A stretch of DNA of 51,793 bases from Anaerostipes sp. (GCF_018381315.1 NZ_JAGZSD010000023.1:1-51793), one strand, 5' to 3'. Shown: positions 24,986-33,915, numbered from the stretch's first letter. Program-made: numbers and translations. The notes: generated by a model from the sequence alone, not told the origin.

Positions 24986-26664
24986 AAACTTCTCTCCTTA
25001 TTTTTTCTAATATGTAATTTAAAGAACTGTTTTACTGTGCCTCTTTCCGTCATCTCCGCCAGTTTTGTAAAGATAAATTTTCCTGTGATATTGGTAGCAA
25101 GAATGAGAAGCGAAAGCACAAACACTTCGTTAAATTTGTTATAATACTGCAGCTCTTTGATCTTTGTCGTGATGACCATCGTCCTGGCTCCCGCAATAAA
25201 GATCACAGCGCTGATTGTTACCATCGCATTAATGAAATAATAGCTGAACACTTCAATAATCGTGCTCAGTGCATTGGGTGTTACAATCCTCAAAATCGTT
25301 TTTGCCCAGCTGTCTCCCATGAGCATTGCGGTTGTTTCCCATGATGCATTCATTTTCCCCAGCGAACTTTTCATCATCAGGTACGGTGTAGAGAAAAAGT
25401 GAATCACGTTGCAGATGATAATCAGCAAAAATGTATTCTGAAGGCCGGTACCTGTAAACAGGAATAAAAATGCAAGGCCAAGTACCATTCCCGGTATTGT
25501 ATTTGTCACCAGTGCAATTCCCTCAATGACCTCCTTTGCTTTGACGCTTATTTTGCTCCTTGCGGTCACAAGAGCACTTCCGTAGGCGGCCAGGGTACCC
25601 AGTGCAGCCGTAGCTGCGGCAACAAACAGCGAATTCGTGTAGACGTTGGAAAGGTTCGGGTCTTCAAAAACATTTCTGAAATTGGCCATGGTAAAATTCA
25701 GCCGGTACGGCCATTCCTCCACAAAGGGGATCACGAAGATAACCGCAAAAACGGACAGGATACTAACAATCAGCAGGATACCCGCTCCTCCGCAAATCAC
25801 GTCTCTGGCTTTGTTCTTTTTTAATTCTATATTCGAAATTTTGTTGTACCTGATCTGGTATTTTTCTAAAATCTTCAGCACAGTGATGCTGACCACAGAA
25901 GGAACCAGCATGACAACAGCCACCACCGCTCCGTTCTGGAAATTTGGAATGCTTCCGAGCATCTCGCTGTAAAGCAGTGCAGCCACAGTCTGAAACTTTC
26001 CTCCCACTGCCGCTGGGATACCAAAATCCGTAAAGCTTAAAAAGAAAGACTGAATAACGGAGGCAGCCAATGTGCCCAAAAGCGGACGCAGCACTGTCAT
26101 TTTAAAATTTGCAAGCGGGCTGTCTCCCATGACCCTTGAGACTACCATGTACTTTTTGTCGATATATCCCATAGTGTTGTTGATCAGCATAAACGAGATA
26201 GGAAGTGTATAGATCACATAGCCCATCAAAAGTCCATTGATGCCGTAAATATGAAACAGCTGACGGCCAAACAGGCGGGTCAGCAGGCCCTGTTTTCCGA
26301 ACGAATAGATAATGGCAAAGCCATAGGTAATCGTGGGAAGAAACATGGGAAGAACTGCTGCCCCTTTGATAAGCGTTTTTATCTGGCGGGGTATATTGGT
26401 ATAATGGATCGTGTAGGCCAGAAAAAAAGCAAGCAGTGTAGTGAGCACCGCGCTGAGCCCTGCTACTCCGAAACTGTTTTTCAATATCTCAAAAAAGTCT
26501 CTCCCTGCAAATACGGCCTGAAAATTTTGTAAGGTCAGCCCGCCCTGCTCTGTTGTAAAAGATTTCATAAGGAGCTGTACCATCGGTATTGCCAAAAATG
26601 ACAGAAAAATGACCATGATGCCGGCAAATATAATTTTAATCTCTTTTTCTTTTCTATGTTTCAT
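24982..26664 (-). CDS. 2-aminoethylphosphonate ABC transporter permease (two fused domains)
   Basis: 560 aa, about twelve membrane segments. Two binding-protein-dependent permease domains are joined in one chain, each with its own EAA-type loop region (around 190 and 450). This corresponds to PhnU+PhnV of Salmonella fused, a form also known as a separate subfamily. Overlaps the binding-protein gene by 4 bp. Part of the phnT-permease-phnS-phnW-phnX operon. Confidence 0.9.
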   Translation of the reverse strand: MKHRKEKEIKIIFAGIMVIFLSFLAIPMVQLLMKSFTTEQGGLTLQNFQAVFAGRDFFEILKNSFGVAGLSAVLTTLLAFFLAYTIHYTNIPRQIKTLIKGAAVLPMFLPTITYGFAIIYSFGKQGLLTRLFGRQLFHIYGINGLLMGYVIYTLPISFMLINNTMGYIDKKYMVVSRVMGDSPLANFKMTVLRPLLGTLAASVIQSFFLSFTDFGIPAAVGGKFQTVAALLYSEMLGSIPNFQNGAVVAVVMLVPSVVSITVLKILEKYQIRYNKISNIELKKNKARDVICGGAGILLIVSILSVFAVIFVIPFVEEWPYRLNFTMANFRNVFEDPNLSNVYTNSLFVAAATAALGTLAAYGSALVTARSKISVKAKEVIEGIALVTNTIPGMVLGLAFLFLFTGTGLQNTFLLIIICNVIHFFSTPYLMMKSSLGKMNASWETTAMLMGDSWAKTILRIVTPNALSTIIEVFSYYFINAMVTISAVIFIAGARTMVITTKIKELQYYNKFNEVFVLSLLILATNITGKFIFTKLAEMTERGTVKQFFKLHIRKNKERSL

Positions 26665-26679
26665 CTTATATTTACCGCC

Positions 26680-27462
26680 TTATGAGACAAGGCTTTCCTT
26701 TCCGGGCTGAATATTCAGCTGATTTTTAAACAGTGTAAAGATATTATTCTTTTTGATCTCCAGCTGGTTTAATATAAAGTTCTTTACAAAATCATTCTGC
26801 GGTGCATTGACAATCTGCTCCGGTTTGCTGTACTGGGAAATCCGTCCTTCATTTACGATCAGCACTCTGTCAGAAAGAGTCAGTGCCTCTTCCGGATCAT
26901 GTGTTACGATTACAGTCGTCAGATGAAATTCTTTTGCAATGGTCTTGATTCTGTCTTTGATGGATTCCTTAATCACTCCGTCCAGTGCACTTAAAGGCTC
27001 ATCCAGGAGAAGGATCTTCGGTTTCATAACCAGGGTTCTTGCCAGAGCCACCCTCTGCTTCTGTCCCCCTGAAAGCTGTTCAATCTTCTTTGGAAGATGC
27101 TCTTTTAAACCAAGCAGGCTGATCAGCTCCTCCACCTCTTCCTCAGAAGAAATATCCGGCTTGTTTTTCAGCCCGTAAGTAATATTCTGGTATACATTCA
27201 GATTCGGAAACAGGGCATAATCCTGAAACACAATATTAAACCCTCTTTTTTCCATAGGGGAATTTGTGATGTCTTCCCCGTTAAACTCAATACGCCCGCT
27301 GTCCGGTTCTGTGATCCCCAGGATCATGTTCAGAAGCGTTGTCTTTCCGCAGCCGGACGGCCCTAAAATTGATACAATCTCTCCGTCCGGTATTTCCAGT
27401 GATATTCCGTCCAGCACGGTGGTGCCGTCATAAGATTTCTTTATATTTTGTAATTTCAGCAT
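26680..27462 (-). CDS. 2-aminoethylphosphonate ABC transporter ATP-binding protein
   Basis: 260 aa. Walker A GPSGCGKTT (about 35-43), Q-loop VFQDYALFPN, signature LSGGQKQRVALA, Walker B ILLLDEPLSALD, and H-loop VTHDPEEAL. PhnT-like. First gene of the operon. ATG 27462 lies 10 bases after AAGGA; an in-frame TTG at 27483 is less likely. Confidence 0.9.
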   Translation of the reverse strand: MLKLQNIKKSYDGTTVLDGISLEIPDGEIVSILGPSGCGKTTLLNMILGITEPDSGRIEFNGEDITNSPMEKRGFNIVFQDYALFPNLNVYQNITYGLKNKPDISSEEEVEELISLLGLKEHLPKKIEQLSGGQKQRVALARTLVMKPKILLLDEPLSALDGVIKESIKDRIKTIAKEFHLTTVIVTHDPEEALTLSDRVLIVNEGRISQYSKPEQIVNAPQNDFVKNFILNQLEIKKNNIFTLFKNQLNIQPGKESLVS

Positions 27463-27561
27463 AAACTTCCATTCCTTTCTCAATCAACTCAATCTCTTTG
27501 AACAAGGCCTAGTCTATCACTGAAAGTTTGAATTCATTTGAATATCATGTTAAATGTTGGT

Positions 27562-27612
27562 AAAAAAACAGAAGGAAGAACCTGAAAAGAGGTTTTTCCT
27601 TCTGTTTTTTTT
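27562..27612. terminator. Terminator downstream of hcp
   Basis: Long stem with CAGAAGGAA (27569-27577) / TTCCTTCTG (27596-27604), extended by A and T runs and an inner AACCT/AGGTT pair. Ends hcp on the minus strand, about 20 bases after its stop; it also insulates the phosphonate operon. Confidence 0.9.
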
Positions 27613-27630
27613 AATGATTTATTTTTCTAT

Positions 27631-29190
27631 TTAAGATCTTCCCTTAAGAATTACGTTTAAGTCGCTTGCCGGATCAGTAATCGGGCGGATCCGGTATTCT
27701 TTTATAAGGATGTCCAGTACTCCCCGGGACAGAAACACAGGAAGCTTTGGTCCGAGATAAATGTCTTTCATGCCAAGATACAGGAGTGTCAGCAAAATAC
27801 AGACCGCCTTTTGCTCATACCATGACAATATCAAAGTCAGCGGCAGATCATTGATCCCGCAGGAAAACGCCTCTGCCAATGCCTGTGCTGTACGGACAGC
27901 ACTGTATGCATCATTGCACTGGCCCATATCCATAATTCTGGGAAGTCCCCTGATCCGGCCCATATCCATATCATTAAACCGGTATTTGCCGCAGGCCAGT
28001 GTCAGGACCACACTGTCTTTCGGAGCCTGTTTTACAAATTCTGTATAGTAGCTTCTCTCTTTATGTGCCCCGTCACAGCCGCCGACCAAAAAGAAATGGC
28101 TGATGTCTCCATCTTTCACCGCATTTACAATTGTATCTGCCGCAGACAATACGGCATTGTGGCCGAAACCTGTGACTGTGCCGTTTCCCCCGTTGATTCC
28201 CGTAAACTCTTTGTCTTCACAGTATCCTCCCAGTTCCAATGCTTTCTCTATCAAAGGCGTAAAATCTTTGTCATCTCCGATATGGACCATACCAGGATAA
28301 GAAACAACCTCTGTGGTAAATACTCTGTCAGCATAAGAAGGCTTCACCGGCATTAGACAGTTGGTGGTAAACAGTACCGGCGCCGGAATGCCGTCAAATT
28401 CCTTCTGCTGATTCTGCCATGCAGTGCCGAAATTCCCTTTCAGATGGGAATACTTTTTCAGCTCCGGATATGCATGGGCCGGAAGCATCTCTCCATGGGT
28501 ATAAATGTGAATCCCTTTACCTTCCGTCTGCTCAAGCAGCAGCTTCAAATCATACAGATCATGGCCTGTTATAACAATGAACGGTCCCTTTTCCACTTTA
28601 AACGATACATTTTCCGGACTTGGGCTGCCGAAGGTCTCTGTATTGGCCTGATCCAAAAGCTCCATACACCTTAAATTCACTTTCCCCAGTTTTAAGGCAA
28701 GAGACAAAAGCTGTTCCTGGGGAAGATCATACCCGACAGATGCCAGTCCTTCATAGAAAAACTGATTTACTTCCTGATCTGAATAGCCAAGAACCATAGC
28801 ATGATAGGCATAAGCTGCCATCCCCCGAAGCCCGAATAAAATCAGTGATTTTAAGGAACGGATATCTTCTTGTTCTTCCCAAAGGTCCGCCATATTATAA
28901 TCATCATTATCTTCTTGTTCTCTATGCACAAGCTCAATCTGCTCCCTTATGGTTTCCGGGTTAAAATTGACATTGGTCACAGTTGTAAAAAGCCCTGACA
29001 GCATCACTCTGTCTGTACTTTCTTTTGTCCGGTTTCCTTCTGACGACCGTGCCAGGCCGATCAGTGCACCCGTCAGCTGATCCTGAAGTTCTGATGTCCG
29101 GGCATCTTTCCCGCAGACTCCGGCAGCACCCGTACAGCCGCTGCACCCTGCCGTCTGTTCACACTGAAAACAAAACATTTTATTATCCAT
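27631..29190 (-). CDS. hcp: Hydroxylamine reductase / hybrid cluster protein
   Basis: 519 aa. Reduces hydroxylamine or nitric oxide in the anaerobic cytosol. N-terminal Cys cluster FCFQCEQTAGCSGCTGAAGV (residues 6-25) ending in CGKD. Compared with the usual C-x2-C-x8-C-x5-C, the last interval here is six residues and one additional Cys is present. Hybrid-cluster ligand motifs include GHDLYDLKLLL, TTNCLMPV, GGCDGA and the C-terminal SWYEQKAVCILLTLL. Start ATG 29190 follows AGGAGG; upstream in-frame codons have no binding site. Confidence 0.94.
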   Translation of the reverse strand: MDNKMFCFQCEQTAGCSGCTGAAGVCGKDARTSELQDQLTGALIGLARSSEGNRTKESTDRVMLSGLFTTVTNVNFNPETIREQIELVHREQEDNDDYNMADLWEEQEDIRSLKSLILFGLRGMAAYAYHAMVLGYSDQEVNQFFYEGLASVGYDLPQEQLLSLALKLGKVNLRCMELLDQANTETFGSPSPENVSFKVEKGPFIVITGHDLYDLKLLLEQTEGKGIHIYTHGEMLPAHAYPELKKYSHLKGNFGTAWQNQQKEFDGIPAPVLFTTNCLMPVKPSYADRVFTTEVVSYPGMVHIGDDKDFTPLIEKALELGGYCEDKEFTGINGGNGTVTGFGHNAVLSAADTIVNAVKDGDISHFFLVGGCDGAHKERSYYTEFVKQAPKDSVVLTLACGKYRFNDMDMGRIRGLPRIMDMGQCNDAYSAVRTAQALAEAFSCGINDLPLTLILSWYEQKAVCILLTLLYLGMKDIYLGPKLPVFLSRGVLDILIKEYRIRPITDPASDLNVILKGRS

Positions 29191-29276
29191 TGATTTATCC
29201 TCCTGATCCTTGTTTTTGTAGTGTTTCCTTGAGTATACAGGAACAGTTCTCATAAATCTGTTGGATATTCAACACA

Positions 29277-29957
29277 TTAACCTTTAATTTTTTTTGTTTC
29301 CATAAACATCATAAAAAATACTGCAAGCAGCATTGCCGAACAAATCAGAATCGCATTATGGCAAAGGACACGCCCCGCCGCAGTACCCACTGCTGCCCCA
29401 ATAATAAAGAAGAGAATGATCCCGAAATATTTCAGGCTCCTGCTCAGCAGTTCACGGTCTTTTGTCTGGCTGTATTTAAACAGGATTTCCATGCCGCTTC
29501 TTAGATTTCCTGTGCACATGGTAGTCGCATAAGCATTTCCGTGGACCTTCCGGAAGGTCTCTACCTGCATGGCACATACGAAGGAAATCATCACATTGGC
29601 TATCATATCCATCTCTCCGGAAGGGATCAATGCCACAAGACAGAGCAAAACCGCCTCGATTATAACAATGATCTGCCTCCAATGAATCTTTGGATATTGT
29701 TTAAAATACTTTTTGATAATTTCCACTACAATGACCCCCGCTGCAAAAGCGAGAATGGGAATGGCATAATGTACAGCTCCCTGCCATTCTCCTTTTTGCA
29801 GGCTGATACCCAGCAGCACGATATTTCCAGTCTGGGCATTAGCGAATACGCCTCCTCTTAAAAGATAACTGTACGCATCCAGAAATCCTCCTACAACCGC
29901 CAGGACAGCTCCCAGCTGAAAGGCCTCAGACATCTGAATCTTCTTATGCTGTTTCAC
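29277..29957 (-). CDS. DUF1275 (YoaK-type) membrane protein
   Basis: 226 aa with about six membrane segments: GAVLAVVGGFLDAYSYLLRG near the start, then GVFANAQTGNIVLLG, both hallmarks of DUF1275. Function unknown in the family. Starts with GTG at 29957, eight bases after GGGAGG. Sits 14 bp downstream of the M18 aminopeptidase, so probably co-transcribed. Confidence 0.9.
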   Translation of the reverse strand: MKQHKKIQMSEAFQLGAVLAVVGGFLDAYSYLLRGGVFANAQTGNIVLLGISLQKGEWQGAVHYAIPILAFAAGVIVVEIIKKYFKQYPKIHWRQIIVIIEAVLLCLVALIPSGEMDMIANVMISFVCAMQVETFRKVHGNAYATTMCTGNLRSGMEILFKYSQTKDRELLSRSLKYFGIILFFIIGAAVGTAAGRVLCHNAILICSAMLLAVFFMMFMETKKIKG

Positions 29958-29971
29958 TGAATACGCCTCCC

Positions 29972-31240
29972 TTAACTGCGATAAAACTCCTGTAAAGCCC
30001 TGATCATATATTCCGTATCCTTTGTCCCGGCAGTCTCATAAGCGGAGTGCATGGCAAGCTGTGCCAGGCCAATATCTGCGGCTCTCAAAGACACCTGTCC
30101 GGTCAGGATATTCCCCAGGGTAGATCCTCCCGGCAGATCCGAACGGTTGTGGAATGTCTGGTACGGCACCTCTGCTTTTTCACAGATATGCTTCATCAAA
30201 GCACCTGAATACGCATCGGTGGTATATTTTTGATTGGCACTGTATTTAATGACAATCCCTTCATTCATATACGGCCGGTTTGTCAGGTCCGCTTTCGCCG
30301 GCTGGTTCGGATGAACTGCATGGGCATTGTCTGCTGAAATCATAAAACTTTCCGCTGCTGCCATCCGATACTGTTCTTCGTTCCTTCCCAAAGCCTCATT
30401 GACGCGCCGCAGAATATCCTTAAGAAACGTAGACCCTGCTCCCTGTTTTGTCCCGCTTCCCACTTCTTCATTATCAAAAGCACAGTAGACATTCATATAC
30501 TCTCTGCCCTCACTGTTGACAAATGCCTGCAGGGATGCGAATACACACTGCAGATCATCCAGCCTGGGTGCTGACAGATATTCTCCCTTCGCTCCCCATA
30601 CGGTTCCCGGCATCCGGTTATACAGGTATAAATCTGTCCCCAGAATATCCTGTATTTCCACATTTGCTGCGGAGGCTATCTCAGTCAGAAACGCATTCCC
30701 GGCGTTCCCGTCCCCGAACAGAGGAAGCATATGTATCTGTGCATTTAAAGTCTCATCCTCTGCGCCCCTTTTCATATGAATGGCCAGCCTTGGAATCATC
30801 AGAAGGTCTCTGTCAATATGAACCAAAATTTCTTTCAGCCCCTCTCCTTCTTTTACGACAAGCTTTCCCGCAACGGACAATGGGCGGTCCAGCCAGGAAT
30901 CCATCAGCATCCCTCCGTATTTTTCCGTATTCAGCTTCGTATAATGATTTTCCGCCTGAATCTCCGCATTTTCTTTTATTTTAAACGAGGGTGAGTCCGT
31001 GTGGGACGCAGTAATGTGAAACCCTTTGAATCCTTTATCCGGCACACAAAACGCGATGACAGAGGATCCGTTTCGCCGGATAAAGTACTTTCCCCCCTCT
31101 TCAATCTTCCAAGCCTTGCTTTCCTCAAGTTCCAGAAACCCATTTTCCGCAAGTTCTCTTCCGATCTGCTGTACAACATGATAGCTGCACGGGCTTTTTT
31201 CTATAAACTTGAACAACTGTGTGTTGATTTGCTCTGACAT
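29972..31240 (-). CDS. apeB: M18-family aminopeptidase
   Basis: 422 aa, zinc metallopeptidase removing N-terminal residues in the cytosol. Metal and catalytic motifs in order: ASHTDSPSFKIKEN (about 77-90), SAPRLDDLQCVFA, CAFDNEEVGSGTKQG and the C-terminal HNRSDLPGGSTLGNI. Full length. Start ATG 31240 follows GGAGG. Confidence 0.95.
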   Translation of the reverse strand: MSEQINTQLFKFIEKSPCSYHVVQQIGRELAENGFLELEESKAWKIEEGGKYFIRRNGSSVIAFCVPDKGFKGFHITASHTDSPSFKIKENAEIQAENHYTKLNTEKYGGMLMDSWLDRPLSVAGKLVVKEGEGLKEILVHIDRDLLMIPRLAIHMKRGAEDETLNAQIHMLPLFGDGNAGNAFLTEIASAANVEIQDILGTDLYLYNRMPGTVWGAKGEYLSAPRLDDLQCVFASLQAFVNSEGREYMNVYCAFDNEEVGSGTKQGAGSTFLKDILRRVNEALGRNEEQYRMAAAESFMISADNAHAVHPNQPAKADLTNRPYMNEGIVIKYSANQKYTTDAYSGALMKHICEKAEVPYQTFHNRSDLPGGSTLGNILTGQVSLRAADIGLAQLAMHSAYETAGTKDTEYMIRALQEFYRS

Positions 31241-31367
31241 GATCTGCCTCCTTCCAAACTTATCTGCTATCTCAAATCATTTCTATCTATTTTAGCAAAA
31301 CCGTGAAATAAAAGAAAGTTTTGTGTGGATTTCTTTCATGTGATATGTAAAAAGTGATTTGAGCAAA

Positions 31368-31637
31368 TCAAATGTTTTTCTTACCCTTTTGATAAAGCGT
31401 ATAACAAATAGTGATAAGTAAATTTATGAAACAATAAAATAAGAAAATGATCGTAATCGGTAGACATTTTACAACATCAAATCCATTGTCTGCCCATATA
31501 ATAAGGACGCAAAAAATTAAAACAGCCGGGATCACAAACTTGATTCCCCGCCGATTTGTCTTTACCAATTTTAGCTGTATGTATAAACATATGATAAATG
31601 CTGTGATAACAGCCAAAGTGTAATTCGTGATAAACAT
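31368..31637 (-). CDS. Small membrane protein, unknown function
   Basis: 89 aa with three hydrophobic helices: TLAVITAFIICLYIQL, KFVIPAVLIFCVLIIW and PITIIFLFYCFINLLITICY, and a Lys-rich tail. I do not recognise a family. Start ATG 31637 follows AGGAGGGC, a strong signal for a real gene. No operon partner evident. Confidence 0.65.
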   Translation of the reverse strand: MFITNYTLAVITAFIICLYIQLKLVKTNRRGIKFVIPAVLIFCVLIIWADNGFDVVKCLPITIIFLFYCFINLLITICYTLYQKGKKNI

Positions 31638-31737
31638 AAAGCCCTCCTTTTTTTCCAATTTTTATAAATTACTCCTATTATAAAGCAAAAATCTAATTAT
31701 GTATATAATCTCTTGGCATGTTTTATACACAAAAATA

Positions 31738-31765
31738 GCAGCTGGAAAAAACTTCTTTCCGCTGC
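31738..31765 (-). terminator. Terminator of marR
   Basis: Stem GCAGCTGGAAA (31738-31748) / TTTCCGCTGC (31756-31765) with one bulge, ending in a T-rich run on the minus strand; it begins about 15 bases after the marR stop. Confidence 0.8.
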
Positions 31766-31779
31766 ATATTTTTTAACGA

Positions 31780-32199
31780 CTATTCATTTATCCCTGCCAA
31801 ATGTCTAAGTGAAGCCTTCAGCGCTTCCTGCTCCTGCTGTCCCATATCTTTTAGTACGATCCTGTTGACCTCATCCACTGTGTCCAAAATCGGTTCTTCC
31901 AGATCATTTCCCTTATCTGTCAGGACGATTTCCACAAACCGCCGGTCCTCTTTGCTGACTTTCCTCTTAATCAGGCCTTTTTTCTCCATTCTCTCAAGCA
32001 CCCCTGAGATTGTGGAGTTCTCCAGCTTCAGCTCTTCCGCGATTTCCTTTGGGCTGTTTTTCTTCTTTACCCAGAGACAGTACATAACGCCGTACTGTAC
32101 AGGAGTTACGTCATATTTGGCAAGCTGTGAGCTCATCTCCTGAAACACCGCATGCTGCGCCGTAGTCAAAAGATAGTTGATACATTGATTTAATTCCAT
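31780..32199 (-). CDS. MarR-family regulator, proposed repressor of the acyl-CoA regulon
   Basis: 139 aa winged-helix protein: VTPVQYGVMYCLWVKKKNSP, then KEIAEELKLENSTISGVLER and RKVSKEDRRFVEIVLTDKG, the MarR recognition helix and wing. Start ATG 32199 follows AGGAGGG. Its own promoter carries a TTCGCATGCTAT box, and the same box type recurs at the acyl-CoA dehydrogenase, crotonase and etfBA/tautomerase promoters. This points to MarR as their common regulator. The signal is unknown; an acyl-CoA intermediate or a short-chain acid would fit. Confidence 0.9.
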   Translation of the reverse strand: MELNQCINYLLTTAQHAVFQEMSSQLAKYDVTPVQYGVMYCLWVKKKNSPKEIAEELKLENSTISGVLERMEKKGLIKRKVSKEDRRFVEIVLTDKGNDLEEPILDTVDEVNRIVLKDMGQQEQEALKASLRHLAGINE

Positions 32200-32248
32200 C
32201 GGTTCCTTATCCCTCCTACACTAAACTGCATGCTCTCACCGCAAATTG

Positions 32249-32296
32249 TTCGCATGCTATATAATTCATCATATCCGTTACCCAAACTTCTGTCAA
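32249..32296 (-). promoter_or_regulatory. marR promoter with SlyA-like operator box
   Basis: Minus strand: perfect -35 TTGACA (32291-32296), 17-bp spacer, -10 TATGAT (32268-32273). The box TTCGCATGCTAT (32249-32260), with a GCATGC core, falls at the expected start site (about 32261), as for an autorepressor. Confidence 0.82.
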
Positions 32297-32307
32297 GAGA
32301 ACACTGA

Positions 32308-32477
32308 ACAAAGTGGGCACGCCCACCTCATCTCCCCCAACCCCTCATTCTTTGAGGGGCTTGTTCACTTTGCGCGCCAAATGCGATTTGCCAAAGGCAA
32401 ATAGATTCCTTGCGCATTTGTGCGCATCCTGCACGGAGTGCTTTTTATTTCATAGGACGCACTTTCCTATGAAAAAA
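32308..32477. repeat. Structured intergenic repeat, copy 3
   Basis: Same element as 16318-16468 and related to 1-126. Outer CAAAGTG/CACTTTG encloses GTGGGC/GCCCAC and CCCCTCA/TGAGGGG hairpins. Next comes CAAATGCG/CGCATTTG around ATTTGCC/GGCAAAT with unpaired GATTCCTT. Last is a perfect TTTCATAGGA/TCCTATGAAA hairpin. It ends against the acyl-CoA dehydrogenase terminator. No reading frame of note. Confidence 0.85.
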
Positions 32478-32481
32478 TAAA

Positions 32482-32507
32482 AAGGGATGCCGTCATTGAC
32501 ATCCCTT
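32482..32507 (-). terminator. Terminator of the acyl-CoA dehydrogenase gene
   Basis: Stem AAGGGATG (32482-32489) / CATCCCTT (32500-32507), followed on the minus strand by a T-rich run, 38 bases after the stop. Confidence 0.85.
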
Positions 32508-32544
32508 CAAGACTTTATCGGTCACACCTTGAGAAGCCTGATTT

Positions 32545-33687
32545 TTATCTGAAAATTGCTCCGCTTACAACAAGCTTCTGGATTTCATTGGTTCCCTCAT
32601 AGATCTGAGTGATCTTGGCATCTCTCATCATGCGCTCTACATGGTAACCTTTCATGTATCCATTTCCGCCTAACATCTGCACCGCTTCTGTTGTTACATG
32701 CATTGCTGCCTCTGTACAAAGGTATTTTGCCTTTGCAGCCGGGATGGAATAAGATCTTCCTTCCTGTTTATCTGTAGCAGCTTTATAAAGCATATATTTT
32801 GCAGCATCAATTTCCATTTCAAGCTCTGCCATCTTAAATGCAAGATACTGATTTTTATATAACGGCTTTCCAAATTGTTCTCTGCTCTTTAAGTATTCTT
32901 TTGCGATTTCAAAAGCACCTTCTGCAATTCCGAGTCCCTGTGCGGCAACACCGATTCGTCCTCCGTCCAAAGTCTTCATCGCCAGCTTAAATCCGTCTCC
33001 GGAAGGCACAACCATATTCTCCGCCGGTACTCTTACATTTTCCAGAATCATCTCGGAAACCTGCGCAGAACGGATTCCCATCTTATCTTCCACCTTGCCC
33101 ACAGAAAAACCAGGGGTTCCTTTTTTTACTACAAAGCAGGAAAGTCCTTTGGCTTTCTTTTCAGGTTCCGTCAAAGCATAGACTGCTGTATAATCAGCCA
33201 ACGGCCCGTTTGTATTGAAGCACTTCATACCATTCAATATGTATTCATCGCCGTCTTTTTCTGCTACGGTAACACATCCTCCCGCGTCAGATCCTGCGTT
33301 TGGCTCAGTAAGCCCAAAAGATCCAAAATGCTGTCCGGATAATACCGGTGCGAGAAATTCATTCTTTTTCTCAATGGAAGCGTCAGAGTTCATAATACTT
33401 CCGCCATATAGAGAAGTAGAAACAGAATAAGAAATACCCACAGAGGCATCTACTTTTGAAATCTCTTCTACCGCCAATACATAAGAAAGATAATCAGCTC
33501 CCTGTCCTCCGACTTCTTTCGGATAAGGAAGACCAATCAGCCCCATATCTCCCATCTTTTTATAAAGTTCTACCGGAAACTCACTGTTTGCATCTCTCTC
33601 GAGCACACCTGGCTGCAGCTCTGTCTGAGCAAAATTCCTTGCTGTTTCCTGGATAGCCGCCTGCTGTTCTGTCAATTCAAAATTCAT
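32545..33687 (-). CDS. Acyl-CoA dehydrogenase, candidate acryloyl-CoA reductase subunit
   Basis: 380 aa, short-chain acyl-CoA dehydrogenase fold. FAD/substrate motifs GLTEPNAGSDAGG and EMILENVRVPAENM, and the catalytic Glu in QIYEGTNEIQ (about residue 364). With EtfBA such enzymes either oxidise short acyl-CoAs or reduce an enoyl-CoA; acryloyl-CoA to propionyl-CoA fits the neighbours here. No thiolase or 3-hydroxybutyryl-CoA dehydrogenase is nearby, arguing against a standard butyrate operon. Start ATG 33687 follows AAAGGAG. Divergent from the crotonase operon and carrying the shared operator boxes. Confidence 0.88.
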   Translation of the reverse strand: MNFELTEQQAAIQETARNFAQTELQPGVLERDANSEFPVELYKKMGDMGLIGLPYPKEVGGQGADYLSYVLAVEEISKVDASVGISYSVSTSLYGGSIMNSDASIEKKNEFLAPVLSGQHFGSFGLTEPNAGSDAGGCVTVAEKDGDEYILNGMKCFNTNGPLADYTAVYALTEPEKKAKGLSCFVVKKGTPGFSVGKVEDKMGIRSAQVSEMILENVRVPAENMVVPSGDGFKLAMKTLDGGRIGVAAQGLGIAEGAFEIAKEYLKSREQFGKPLYKNQYLAFKMAELEMEIDAAKYMLYKAATDKQEGRSYSIPAAKAKYLCTEAAMHVTTEAVQMLGGNGYMKGYHVERMMRDAKITQIYEGTNEIQKLVVSGAIFR

Positions 33688-33740
33688 AGATAGACTCCTT
33701 TCACCCAAAATAGACTATAAACTTAACATAAATATCATCA

Positions 33741-33785
33741 TCTTGTATCCATATATTTGCACGCTAATATTTTGTAAGCTAAATA
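33741..33785. promoter_or_regulatory. Tandem SlyA-like operator boxes at the acyl-CoA dehydrogenase promoter
   Basis: TTTGCACGCTAA (33756-33767) and TTTGTAAGCTAA (33771-33782), exactly 15 bp apart. A weaker third repeat TCTTGTATCCAT (33741-33752) continues the same 15-bp register. They cover the -10 hexamer and start site of the minus-strand promoter, as expected for repression. Confidence 0.8.
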
Positions 33786-33810
33786 TATCACTGTTTGTGC
33801 ATACTGTCAA
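33782..33810 (-). promoter_or_regulatory. Promoter of the acyl-CoA dehydrogenase gene
   Basis: Minus strand: -35 TTGACA (33805-33810), 17-bp spacer, -10 TATATT (33782-33787). Expected start near 33775, inside the operator boxes. Confidence 0.85.
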
Positions 33811-33869
33811 TAATATTTTATATTTTTTTATACATCTATACAATTTATATAAAACATATTGATAAACTA

Positions 33870-33898
33870 TTGACAACCAGATGAATATAGTCCATATT
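33870..33898 (+). promoter_or_regulatory. Promoter of the crotonase-CoA-transferase-permease operon
   Basis: Perfect -35 TTGACA (33870-33875), 17-bp spacer, -10 CATATT (33893-33898); an overlapping TATTAT at 33895-33900 would give a 19-bp spacer. Confidence 0.75.
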
Positions 33899-33915
33899 AT
33901 AAGCATAAATAATAT

